NCBI GenBank assembly: GCA_902614065.1
Contig: CACMJT010000001.1
Span: 32,501-96,500 of the forward strand
Reading direction: 5' to 3'
DNA from: an uncultured Bacteroidota bacterium
Lineage (GTDB): Bacteria; Bacteroidota; Bacteroidia; Flavobacteriales; Flavobacteriaceae
DNA length: 64,000 nucleotides
The position numbers and the translations under genes were made by a program. Shown here one piece after another: positions 55,756-64,000 of the stretch (position 1 is its first letter; every line of letters begins with the position of its first letter). The notes beneath the pieces were generated by a model. The model worked only from the letters and a program-made list of their open reading frames with translations. It was not told the origin of the DNA and made no database searches.

Positions 55756-58347
55756 TTGCATATAAATAATAAACATAAAAACTGTGTTTTAATAAGCTTA
55801 GCACTCTTCCTATCAAATTTTTTTGTTTTAGCGCAAGAAAAAGATATTGATTCAATTGTTGTTGATACATTAATAAATAATAAAATATTAATTGATAAGG
55901 TTGATAGAAAAGCGAAAGGATATGTTAGTGTTGATAATAAAAATAAAATTATAACTCTTTTTGATAGGGCTGAACTTTACTATACTGATATTGAATTACA
56001 GTCAGGAATAATTAAATTCAATTGGGAAACCAATATTGTTTCCGCAGGTAGAATCAAAGATTCTTTGGGAAATCTTGTACAAAGTCCTGTATTTAAACAA
56101 GCTGGCGAAGAAATAAATCCAGATTCAATCAGATATAACTTTGAAACCAAAAAAGCTTTGATTTGGAATTCTAAAACAAAACAAAGTGAAATGAATGTAT
56201 TTTCAGAGGCAACAAAAAAAGAAAATGATTCAGTCTATTTTATAAAGGAAGCTAAAGTAACTACTTCTAGAAATATTGAGGATCCTGAGTATTATATAAG
56301 AATTAGATCAGGAAAATTTATACCAGATAATAAAATAATAGCAGGACCTAGCAATCTGTATATATATGATGTTCCTACACCAATTTTTTTACCTTTTGGT
56401 TATTTCCCATTAGCAAAAGACAGAAACTCCGGATTTATATTTCCCTCAATTGGACAAACCAACAGAAGAGGATACTTTGTTCAAAATGGAGGTTACTACA
56501 TAGCAGCATCGGACTTTTTTGATTTAACTCTTTTAGGCGATTATTACACCAACGGAAGTTATGGTTTTAGGGTTGAATCAAGTTACAGGAAGAGGTATCG
56601 TTATAATGGCAGACTAAGTATTCGTTTTGAGAATCTGATAGATGGTGAAAGAGGACTTCCTGGTTACTCAAAATCAAACATATATAATTTTAGATGGTCA
56701 CATTCCCAAGATTCAAAAGCTAACCCAAATAGTAGATTTTCGGCTTCTGTTAACTTGGGTAGCAGCAATTATTTCAGAGAATCACTAAATCAAATAAATA
56801 CACCAAATTTTCTTAATAATTCCTTAAACTCATCTGTCTCTTATTCAAAAACATTTAGAGGATATCCATCTGTTAACATGTCAATTAGTGCTTCACACTC
56901 CCAAAACACAAGATCTAATAGTGTAAACTTAGTTTTACCAACTTTTCAAGGTAGTGTGGAAAGAATATATCCATTTGTTAAAAGAAATAGTCAGAAGAAA
57001 GGCATTTTAAAGAATATTAATATGCAATATAATTTTAGGGGAGAAAATCGAGTTACAACAACAGACTCTCTTTTCTTAAAAAAAGAAATGTTTGATGATG
57101 CCAAATATGGAATGAGACATACAATTCCTATTAGTACAAACTTCAAACTTTTGAAACATCTCAGTGTAAGTATGAGTGGAAACTATGAAGAAGTATGGAC
57201 TGGATCTACATTACAAAGGAGCGACTATGATCCAGAGACAGAAAGTTCAGGAGAAAAGATAGAAATAAAAGGCTTTGATAGATTTGGTCAATATAACTTT
57301 GGAATGGGTATAGGCACAACAGTGTATGGTTTATTTAACTTTAAAAAGGAATCGAAAATTGAAGCTATAAGACACGTAATTAGACCATCAATTAATTATA
57401 GCATAAGACCAAGCTTTGATGAATACTACGATACATACATTATTGACGCTAACGGAAATACAGCAGAATACACAAGGTTTGAAGAAAATTTTTTTGGTTC
57501 ACCATCTAAAGCATATTCCAGTTCTATTGGTTTGCAAATAAGCAATAACCTTGAAGCTAAGGTTAGGTCAAAAGATAGTTTAGCATCTGATCCAAAAAAA
57601 ATAACAATTCTAAATAACCTTAACTTATCAACAAGTTACAATTTAGCAGCTGATTCATTAAAACTTAGTCCTGTTAGAATGACTGGGGGAACTAATCTTT
57701 TCAATAATAAATTAAATATTAATCTAGGAGCAACATTTGATCCCTATCAAATAAATGAGTTAGGTGCCAGGATTGATAAGCTAAATATCAAAAATGGAAA
57801 ATTATTTAGAATGACAAGTGCTAACATAAATATGTCTTTTTCTATTGATAGTAAATCTTTAGGGGAGGGTTCAAATAAAGATAATGTTGAAAACTTAACT
57901 GGTGGAGGAAGAACCGATGACTTATTTGGTTCTAGTGACGACCTATCCAGAAGTACTTTCGATAATGAAGATCTAAATGAGGAGAAAAATGAAAATACTG
58001 CTGAATACAATAATAAGATACAATGGGATTTTAGATTTGCACACTCATTAACATACTTGAACAACAGAGGACAAAAAAGGATTGGAAACAATTCATTAAT
58101 GTTCTCTGGAAATATTATGCTCTCAAAAAAATGGAAAGTTGGTGGTTCATCAGGATATGATTTTAAAAACAAAGGATTTACTTATACACAGTTAAGATTT
58201 GAACGAGATTTAGATAGCTGGAAAATGAATTTTAGCTGGGTCCCGTTCAGTAACAGAGAATCTTGGTATTTTTTCATTGGCATTAAGTCAGGATTCCTTA
58301 GTGACCTTAAATACGACAAAAGAAGAGAGCCTGATAAAAGATTGTAA
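55756..58347 (+). CDS. lptD: LPS assembly protein LptD (OstA)
   Basis: An 863-aa outer-membrane protein that inserts LPS into the outer leaflet with LptE. An N-terminal export signal (to about residue 26, FFVLAQ) is followed by a short OstA-like beta-taco domain (about 60-180) and a large barrel (YDVPTPIFLPFGYFPL, then RNSGFIFPSIG are the LptD landmarks at its entry). The start is TTG; no ATG lies before the signal sequence. LptB of the same pathway is at 18684. It is followed by ridA after 2 bp. Confidence 0.9.
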   Translation: MHINNKHKNCVLISLALFLSNFFVLAQEKDIDSIVVDTLINNKILIDKVDRKAKGYVSVDNKNKIITLFDRAELYYTDIELQSGIIKFNWETNIVSAGRIKDSLGNLVQSPVFKQAGEEINPDSIRYNFETKKALIWNSKTKQSEMNVFSEATKKENDSVYFIKEAKVTTSRNIEDPEYYIRIRSGKFIPDNKIIAGPSNLYIYDVPTPIFLPFGYFPLAKDRNSGFIFPSIGQTNRRGYFVQNGGYYIAASDFFDLTLLGDYYTNGSYGFRVESSYRKRYRYNGRLSIRFENLIDGERGLPGYSKSNIYNFRWSHSQDSKANPNSRFSASVNLGSSNYFRESLNQINTPNFLNNSLNSSVSYSKTFRGYPSVNMSISASHSQNTRSNSVNLVLPTFQGSVERIYPFVKRNSQKKGILKNINMQYNFRGENRVTTTDSLFLKKEMFDDAKYGMRHTIPISTNFKLLKHLSVSMSGNYEEVWTGSTLQRSDYDPETESSGEKIEIKGFDRFGQYNFGMGIGTTVYGLFNFKKESKIEAIRHVIRPSINYSIRPSFDEYYDTYIIDANGNTAEYTRFEENFFGSPSKAYSSSIGLQISNNLEAKVRSKDSLASDPKKITILNNLNLSTSYNLAADSLKLSPVRMTGGTNLFNNKLNINLGATFDPYQINELGARIDKLNIKNGKLFRMTSANINMSFSIDSKSLGEGSNKDNVENLTGGGRTDDLFGSSDDLSRSTFDNEDLNEEKNENTAEYNNKIQWDFRFAHSLTYLNNRGQKRIGNNSLMFSGNIMLSKKWKVGGSSGYDFKNKGFTYTQLRFERDLDSWKMNFSWVPFSNRESWYFFIGIKSGFLSDLKYDKRREPDKRL

Positions 58348-58349
58348 TA

Positions 58350-58796
58350 ATGAAAAAATTTTTATTTATTTTTTTAATTTTATATAGTCCGTCTATATAT
58401 CAACAAACAAATATGAAAACAATTATAAATAGTAAACATGCTCCAAAGCCTGTGGGTCCCTACAGCCAGGCTGTTAGAGCTGGCAATACGCTATACATTT
58501 CTGGTCAAGTAGCAATTGACCCAATATCGAATACAATCATTAAAAGTAATATTGAAGATGAAACCACCCAAATAATGAAAAATATCGAAAATATCTTAAA
58601 AGAGGCTGGTTTAATGTTCGATAATGTTGTTAGGACAAAAATATATTTGACAAACATGAACGATTTTTCAGCAGTGAACAATGTCTATGGCTCTTACTTT
58701 AAATCAAATCCACCTGCAAGAACAACAATTGAGGTTAGTGGACTACCATTGGGGGTGAATGTTGAGATCGATATGATTGCAGTATTTAATAACTAG
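58350..58796 (+). CDS. RidA family protein with signal-peptide-like N-terminus
   Basis: A 148-aa member of the RidA/YjgF family, which hydrolyses reactive enamine/imine intermediates from amino-acid metabolism. The core starts at Met22 (MKTIINSKHAPKPVGPYSQ), with SGQVAIDP and the catalytic Arg124 (PPARTTIEV). Residues 1-21 (MKKFLFIFLILYSPSIY) look like a signal peptide, unusual for a cytosolic family. Two starts are possible, 58350 and 58413; the former immediately follows the lptD stop and is kept. Localisation is unresolved. Shares CTAG with the next gene's stop. Confidence 0.9.
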   Translation: MKKFLFIFLILYSPSIYQQTNMKTIINSKHAPKPVGPYSQAVRAGNTLYISGQVAIDPISNTIIKSNIEDETTQIMKNIENILKEAGLMFDNVVRTKIYLTNMNDFSAVNNVYGSYFKSNPPARTTIEVSGLPLGVNVEIDMIAVFNN

Positions 58797-59644
58797 ATAT
58801 TTTTGAGGTGGTAATTAACAAGCCCCTCAATTGGTCTTTTCAAAACCTTACCCAATTTTAGGTCATTTTTTTTGAGAACTTTCTCAAGCTCATCTTTTAA
58901 ATAAAATCCGATTGACCCAACAAAATGAAGAGGGATTTGTTTGCAGTCGTCAAATTGTTCAATCTGATTTTTAACAAAAAGATTAAATCCCTTTGTAATT
59001 AATTTATTACAATAATTTAAGTCTTTATTTTCTATTATAAACTTGGCAAATTTAGCAAGATATGTGTTTGGGTTTGGTTGTTTGTAAAGCCTATCTTTTA
59101 CCTCACTAGCGTCTAATCGGTATTTTCTGTAGAATTCTTTGGAGACAGATGAGGGCATTTTTTCAAAAAAATAATCTCTTATTAGTTGTCTGCCAAAATA
59201 ATTTCCACTGGCATCATCCATTAATATATAACCCAAGGAGGTAACCTTTTGAATAATTTTTTCACCATCAAAATATGTACAATTAGAACCTGTACCAATT
59301 ATGGAAACAATAGACTTCTCACCTTTATCTGAGCATGCGTATACAGCTGCATATGTATCCTCTTTAATAGTAATTGATGCATTAGAAAAGATTGACTCAA
59401 AAACTTTTTTTATGAGTATTCTAGGTGGTTCAGTTCCACATCCAGCTCCATAAAAATATAAATGAGTAATTTTTTTTCTGCTTTGATAAAGTTCAAAGTT
59501 ATTTATAACTCTTTCCTTTATAATGTTACTTGTTAAAACTTGAGGGTTAAGACCAAGTGTTTGGGTTTCAAACACTTTAGAATCATTTTCATCAACACCA
59601 ATCCAATCAGTTTTAGTAGAACCACTATCAACTATGAGTTTCAT
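58793..59644 (-). CDS. N-acetylglucosamine kinase-like protein (BadF/BadG family)
   Basis: A 283-aa ASKHA-fold kinase. Phosphate-1 motif DSGSTKTDW (6-14) and the SIIGTGSNCTYF and DDASGNYFGR segments match the BadF/BadG/BcrA/BcrD ATPases that include human-type GlcNAc kinase. It phosphorylates an amino sugar or other sugar; GlcNAc is most likely from homology. It is downstream of gapA and pfkA, 8 bp behind gapA, supporting a sugar-catabolic role. The stop is shared with ridA within CTAG (58793-58796). Confidence 0.85.
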   Translation of the reverse strand: MKLIVDSGSTKTDWIGVDENDSKVFETQTLGLNPQVLTSNIIKERVINNFELYQSRKKITHLYFYGAGCGTEPPRILIKKVFESIFSNASITIKEDTYAAVYACSDKGEKSIVSIIGTGSNCTYFDGEKIIQKVTSLGYILMDDASGNYFGRQLIRDYFFEKMPSSVSKEFYRKYRLDASEVKDRLYKQPNPNTYLAKFAKFIIENKDLNYCNKLITKGFNLFVKNQIEQFDDCKQIPLHFVGSIGFYLKDELEKVLKKNDLKLGKVLKRPIEGLVNYHLKNI

Positions 59645-59652
59645 ATCAGAGA

Positions 59653-60651
59653 TTAACCATTTGAGTGAATGGCAAGATCGATTAATTTATTTGAATAGCC
59701 TGCTTCATTATCATACCAGCATATAATTTTATAAAATTTCGAATTTAGCTGAATACCAGCTTTGGAATCAACAATCGACGTTCTTGCGTCACCTATGAAA
59801 TCTTGAGAAACTACGTCTTCGTCCGTAAAACCTAGTATATTTTTCATCTCATTTTGAGAGGCATTTTTCATTACTTTCATAATTTCTTCATATGAGGTTT
59901 CTTTTGACAACTTTACAGTTAAATCAACAACAGAAACATTTGCAGTTGGTACCCTGAATGCCATACCAGTTATTTTTCCCTCAAGAGATGGTATAACTTT
60001 TGTTACGGCTTTTGCAGCTCCGGTAGAGGCAGGAATTATATTTAGCAGCGAGCTTCTTCCTCCTCTGTAATCCTTTTTTGATGGACCATCAACGGTAAAT
60101 TGAGTTGCAGTCACAGCATGCACTGTTGTCATCAATGCTTCCTCAACTCCAAAATTATCATTTAATACTTTAATTGGTGGCGCCAAACAATTTGTTGTAC
60201 AACTAGCATTAGATATAATCAAATCAGAGTTCTTAACCTCATTGTGGTTAACTCCCATGACAAACATTGGAGCATCTTTAGATGGTGCTGAAATTACAAC
60301 TTTAGGTGCTCCTCCATCGAGGTGAAGCTTAGCTGTATCATGAGTTGTAAAAAGACCTGTACATTCAAGAACAACATCAACCCCTTTTCTATCCCATGAA
60401 ATTTCATTGGGGTTTCTTAGTGCAGATATTATAATTTTTTGATCATTAACAAATAGATGATTTTCATCATGTGATATTTTAGCATCAAAAACACCATGAA
60501 CCGAGTCGTATTTTAGTAAATATGCAAGGTGTTTAATGTCTAATAAATCATTTATAGCAACAACTTCAACATCTCCCCTAGTAATAGCAGATCTTAGAAC
60601 CATTCTGCCAATTCTTCCAAAACCATTTATTCCAATTTTAATTTTTTTCAT
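59653..60651 (-). CDS. gapA: Glyceraldehyde-3-phosphate dehydrogenase, type I
   Basis: A 332-aa glycolytic enzyme with N-terminal Rossmann motif [10 protein letters not shown] (7-16), NAD-selecting Asp35 (AINDLLD), catalytic Cys151 ([12 protein letters not shown]) and a conserved His in [10 protein letters not shown]. It converts glyceraldehyde-3-phosphate to 1,3-bisphosphoglycerate. It follows pfkA after 9 bp and precedes the GlcNAc kinase. Confidence 0.97.
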   Translation of the reverse strand: MKKIKIGINGFGRIGRMVLRSAITRGDVEVVAINDLLDIKHLAYLLKYDSVHGVFDAKISHDENHLFVNDQKIIISALRNPNEISWDRKGVDVVLECTGLFTTHDTAKLHLDGGAPKVVISAPSKDAPMFVMGVNHNEVKNSDLIISNASCTTNCLAPPIKVLNDNFGVEEALMTTVHAVTATQFTVDGPSKKDYRGGRSSLLNIIPASTGAAKAVTKVIPSLEGKITGMAFRVPTANVSVVDLTVKLSKETSYEEIMKVMKNASQNEMKNILGFTDEDVVSQDFIGDARTSIVDSKAGIQLNSKFYKIICWYDNEAGYSNKLIDLAIHSNG

Positions 60652-60660
60652 GCTTTATAT

Positions 60661-61635
60661 TTAAGTGTTCATTATTTTTGAGATTCTCAGCAAGTCTTTA
60701 TCAATTTTTGTTTTTTCAGAGATGGCTTTTTTTAGTGGAACTGTTACAATTTTTCCATGCTGAGTACCAACCATTATTCCTGTTTTGGCATTTTTTAATA
60801 ATTCAACAGCCTTAACACCCATTTTTGTTCCCAAAACTCTATCAAAACAGCTAGGTCTTCCACCTCTTTGTATGTGCCCCAAAACAGAAACTCGTACTTG
60901 ATAATTAGGCAATTTCTCTTGAATTTCATCAGCTATTTGATATACATTTTTACCTGGTTTATATCCCTCGGCAACTACAATAATACTAGAGGTTTTTCCA
61001 GATTTCTTACTATTTTTAAGTGAATCTATCAGATCATTAATCTTGGTATTAACCTCAGGTATTAAAATTTCTTGGGCACCAATAGCAATTCCAGATCTCA
61101 GTGCAATGTAGCCAGCATCTTTACCCATTACCTCAACAAAAAATAATCTATCATGTGAAATAGCAGAATCCCTAATTTTGTCGATAGCGTCCATTACTGT
61201 ATTCAAAGCAGTATCATAGCCTAATGTGTGTGATGTTCCAAATATATCATTATCGATTGTGCCCGGTATTCCTATTACGGGAAAATTGAATTCATCTTTA
61301 AGTTTTAAAGCTCCAGTGAAAGAGCCGTCTCCTCCAATAACAATTAAACCATCAATATTATTATTTCTTAATGTTTTGTAGGCTTTTTTTCTACCTGAAG
61401 CCTGTCTAAACTCATCACATCTTGCTGAATATAAAAATGTACCTCCTTTGTTTATAATACCCCTAACACTTCTTGTATTAAGCACTTTGGTATTGTCTTC
61501 TATGAGCCCGGAATATCCTCTAACTATACCAACACATTTGATTTTATAATGCGCACAAGTTCTAACAATAGATCTCAGGGCTGTGTTCATACCAGGTGAA
61601 TCACCTCCAGATGTTAAAACTCCTATAGTCTTCAT
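60661..61635 (-). CDS. pfkA: ATP-dependent 6-phosphofructokinase
   Basis: A 324-aa enzyme phosphorylating fructose-6-phosphate. GGDSPGMN (10-17), GGDGSF (101-106) with Gly104, PGTIDND (124-130) with catalytic Asp128, and GIPGTIDND context with Gly instead of Lys before TIDND indicate the ATP-dependent, not the pyrophosphate-dependent, form. Cytosolic. It is adjacent to gapA, an order often seen in flavobacteria. Confidence 0.95.
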   Translation of the reverse strand: MKTIGVLTSGGDSPGMNTALRSIVRTCAHYKIKCVGIVRGYSGLIEDNTKVLNTRSVRGIINKGGTFLYSARCDEFRQASGRKKAYKTLRNNNIDGLIVIGGDGSFTGALKLKDEFNFPVIGIPGTIDNDIFGTSHTLGYDTALNTVMDAIDKIRDSAISHDRLFFVEVMGKDAGYIALRSGIAIGAQEILIPEVNTKINDLIDSLKNSKKSGKTSSIIVVAEGYKPGKNVYQIADEIQEKLPNYQVRVSVLGHIQRGGRPSCFDRVLGTKMGVKAVELLKNAKTGIMVGTQHGKIVTVPLKKAISEKTKIDKDLLRISKIMNT

Positions 61636-61678
61636 TTATTCTTTCGTAAAATTAAGTTAAATTTTGGAAAGGATTACG

Positions 61679-62818
61679 TTATTTTTCTAATTCTAGCCAA
61701 ACGTTTCCTCTATTGTGAGATTCAATTACTTTTTCAATAAAATCCATTCCCCTGACTCCCTCATAAATAGTAGGAAATTCATGATCGTAAAAATTTTCAC
61801 CTCGAATGGCTTTTGCAGCGCCTAAATAAATGTTACCCATTGCATCAAATATACCTTCTGGATGCCCAGGTGGTAACTTTGATGAATTTAGGGTAATTGG
61901 ATAATTATACTCATGTCCTGGTTTTAAAACCTTTATTGGTTCATTTTCTTTTAAAAAGTAAAGTTTATTTGGATTTTCTTGTTGCCATTTTAAATAACCT
62001 TTATCTCCATATATACTAACTCTTAAATTATTTTCCTCACCCGTTGCAATTTGACTTGATCTAATTACTCCCTTTGCACCATTATTCATTCTAACTAAAA
62101 TATTAGCATCTATATCAAGTGGATTATCATTGTATAGACTGTTTATATCAGAAAGTACTTTATGAACCTTTAAACCAGTAACTAGTTCAAGCATATTAAA
62201 TGCGTGAGTTCCAATATCAGCAACACATGAACTTATTCCGCTAATTTTTGGATCTAATCTCCATGAACTTTTTCTTTTTTTCTTTTCATGAATTATTGGA
62301 TTAATCCAACCCTGTAAATATTGAGAATCAACTCTCTGAATATTTCCTATTAGACCCTCTGAAATCATTTTTGTCATTTGTCTGACCATTGGATAGCCAG
62401 TATAAGTATGTGTAACTGCAAAAACTAAATTATTTTTTTCTTTGATGGAGAGTAGGTATTTGGCCTCGCCCAATGAAATTGTTAACGGTTTTTCACATAT
62501 TATATGATATTTATTTTCAAGAAATTTTTTTGCAATCTCAAAATGAGAATTATTTGGAGTTAAAATACAAACTGCTTCAATTCTTGATTCAGTTGGTATT
62601 TCATTCTCAACCGCGATCATATCATCTACATCTTTATATATTCTATCTTTAGTAATACCAATTTCTCGAGCAGACTCAAGACTATCCTCATATTTAGAAT
62701 TGAAAACACCTCCAACGATTTCATATCTGTCGTGCATGTACGCTGATATTTTGTGAAGTATACCTATAAGGGAATTGTGCCCACCTCCGATAAAACCTAA
62801 TCTAATTTTTTTTTTCAT
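61679..62818 (-). CDS. Gfo/Idh/MocA family oxidoreductase
   Basis: A 379-aa NAD(P)-dependent sugar oxidoreductase. The N-terminal Rossmann motif GFIGGGHNSLIG (8-19) is followed by the family EKP motif (109-111) and the catalytic DIGTHAFNMLELV (about 196-208) in the C-terminal domain. Members act on inositols, aldoses and glycosides; this one is close to those found with sugar transporters. It overlaps the MFS transporter by 4 bp. Substrate unknown. Confidence 0.9.
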   Translation of the reverse strand: MKKKIRLGFIGGGHNSLIGILHKISAYMHDRYEIVGGVFNSKYEDSLESAREIGITKDRIYKDVDDMIAVENEIPTESRIEAVCILTPNNSHFEIAKKFLENKYHIICEKPLTISLGEAKYLLSIKEKNNLVFAVTHTYTGYPMVRQMTKMISEGLIGNIQRVDSQYLQGWINPIIHEKKKRKSSWRLDPKISGISSCVADIGTHAFNMLELVTGLKVHKVLSDINSLYNDNPLDIDANILVRMNNGAKGVIRSSQIATGEENNLRVSIYGDKGYLKWQQENPNKLYFLKENEPIKVLKPGHEYNYPITLNSSKLPPGHPEGIFDAMGNIYLGAAKAIRGENFYDHEFPTIYEGVRGMDFIEKVIESHNRGNVWLELEK

Positions 62819-63978
62819 ATTTTTTTTGTTTTAACATAAATATGAAGAATTAGAAATGCAACAATTAATATTGCAGGAATATATGCATATAATAAGAGCA
62901 ATTCGGAACCTGTAGTATTAGAGTCCATTAACTTGCCCATTTGCGGCAAAACAAATGAGACAGATAACATTCCAGCCCCACCCATTAATGATAAACCTAG
63001 GGCTCCACTCTCAGGAATTTTCTCGGAGACAAAAGAAAGCATAGTTGGCCAAAAATAACAAACACCAATTGCAAAAACTGCAGCAGCTAAAAATGTCATT
63101 GCACCACTTGTGTTAGCAAGTAAAAACAAACCTAAACATGAGAATATTGCGGAAAATAATAAAACTTTTGTAATACTTAGTTTATGAACAATTGGTCCGG
63201 CGTAAAGCCTTCCTAAAGCCATTAATCCATTTATAAAAACCAATATTAAAATTGGGGATTCCAAAGATTTTCCCAACAAAACCTCAATTCTTTGAGTGGT
63301 ACCAAGCTCTGTTGCTGCTGTAAACATCATACATATTAACATGAAAATAAAAAGTGGTTGAAAACAATTTTTAATCATATCTCTGTAAGAAACTCCACTA
63401 GTTACCCTTTCGGTTTTAGGAAATTGAGCATTAAAAAACAAAAAACCATAAATCAAAAGTGGGATCAATAATGTACCTGCTAAAATCATCCAGCTCAGTC
63501 CCATGAAATCCATAATTATAAATCCAAGCACTCCCCCAATAACTATTCCACCGGGGAACCAAACATGAAATCTATTTAACATTTTAGTCTTTTCATTCGG
63601 ATAAAGTGTTGCAACAAGAGGATTACAAGCTGCTTCTACCATTCCATTTGCAACTCCAATCAGAGTAGTGCCCCAAAATAATGTAATATAATCTCTTGCT
63701 AAAATTGTTACGATAATCCCAGTCAAATGACCAAAAAAGGCGATGTTCATTATCTTTTTCATTCCAAATAAATCAACAAAAAACCCTCCTATCATCATTG
63801 CTAATGTAAATCCCCAAAAAGCAGGTGCAAAAGCATAACCAATTTCTTCTAACGTAAGCAAATAGTCTTGATTAAAGACCATTTCTAATTTAACTCTTAT
63901 TGCAAAAGTCATTGCAGTTGTTATTAATGCAAAGCAACTAGCAGTAAATAACCTTTTAGGGATAATATTTTGTTTCAT
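62815..63978 (-). CDS. MFS transporter (sugar porter-like)
   Basis: A 387-aa membrane transporter with about 12 hydrophobic segments. The basic cytosolic loop (FPKTERVTSGVSYRDMIKN) separates the halves, and the DLFGMKK motif between helices 2 and 3 matches the MFS signature region. It is the first gene of the block Gfo/Idh-pfkA-gapA-kinase and probably imports the sugar that Gfo/Idh oxidises. The substrate is not deducible. Its promoter would lie at or beyond the window edge (22 bp remain). Confidence 0.88.
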   Translation of the reverse strand: MKQNIIPKRLFTASCFALITTAMTFAIRVKLEMVFNQDYLLTLEEIGYAFAPAFWGFTLAMMIGGFFVDLFGMKKIMNIAFFGHLTGIIVTILARDYITLFWGTTLIGVANGMVEAACNPLVATLYPNEKTKMLNRFHVWFPGGIVIGGVLGFIIMDFMGLSWMILAGTLLIPLLIYGFLFFNAQFPKTERVTSGVSYRDMIKNCFQPLFIFMLICMMFTAATELGTTQRIEVLLGKSLESPILILVFINGLMALGRLYAGPIVHKLSITKVLLFSAIFSCLGLFLLANTSGAMTFLAAAVFAIGVCYFWPTMLSFVSEKIPESGALGLSLMGGAGMLSVSFVLPQMGKLMDSNTTGSELLLLYAYIPAILIVAFLILHIYVKTKKI

Positions 63979-64000
63979 GGTAAATTGTTGTTATAATTTA

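Overview
The window is a contiguous, gene-dense stretch of an AT-rich chromosome of a marine-type member of the Flavobacteriia (Bacteroidota). Evidence for this: the rRNA operon and its promoter are of Bacteroidota type (TTG-N19-TATATTTG). Genes lack Shine-Dalgarno sequences although the 16S anti-SD is intact. There is a SusC/SusD pair, BshA, DUF4294, DUF3276, DUF5916 and a GH3-serine hydrolase fusion, and the gene order looks like a free-living flavobacterium with a compact genome. No prophage, insertion sequence, CRISPR array or recognisable defence island is present.

Layout. 1-3332 is the front part of an rRNA operon on the minus strand: promoter, leader, 16S, tRNA-Ile(GAT), tRNA-Ala(TGC), and about 1.16 kb of 23S that runs off the left edge. 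3411-6348 holds a DUF4294 protein, an esterase, an M42 aminopeptidase and a 49-aa small ORF. 6360-10978 is a minus-strand block of acs, pyrD, yajC, a DUF1573 lipoprotein and nusB. 11055-19656 has an ABC exporter, a PUR-alpha-like DUF3276 protein, a sterol-desaturase-like hydroxylase, a thioredoxin-like protein, recQ, and the kdsD-tatC-lptB-DUF2007 series. 19635-25591 is parC-parE, ychF and a ferredoxin. 25640-29047 is acyl-CoA reductase, serC, a hydroxyacid dehydrogenase of the SerA type and a small membrane protein, with msrA convergent to them.

29609-39810 carries a DUF5916 outer-membrane protein, a LolD-like ATPase, TIGR02757, a dihydroorotase homologue lacking metal-ligand histidines, an esterase, a PhnP-like metallo-hydrolase, a 477-aa family of unknown function, bcp, a cysteine-free endonuclease III, a NUC1-like nuclease lipoprotein and a DUF488 protein. 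40033-46680 is a SusC-SusD pair, a strong intrinsic terminator, then a penicillin-acylase-type amidase. 46682-55706 (minus) is bshA, the GH3-serine hydrolase, an uncharacterised protein often called 'ABC transporter ATPase', two Fe-S proteins around a HAD protein, an MCE/MlaD protein and an amidase. This block is divergent from lptD-ridA (55756-58796) and reads as an envelope-biogenesis region. 58793-63978 (minus) is a sugar block: MFS transporter, Gfo/Idh oxidoreductase, pfkA, gapA and a GlcNAc-type kinase.

Most genes are core housekeeping genes. I did not find a clear new multi-gene system. The best leads are an rRNA processing stem with an inserted hairpin and duplicated boxA-like motifs; three enzymes that have lost hallmark metal-site residues (RecQ, dihydroorotase, Nth); two broadly conserved but functionally unassigned proteins (36215-37648 and 50646-51143); a terminator placed 14 bp before the acylase gene; and a RidA with a signal-peptide-like N-terminus.
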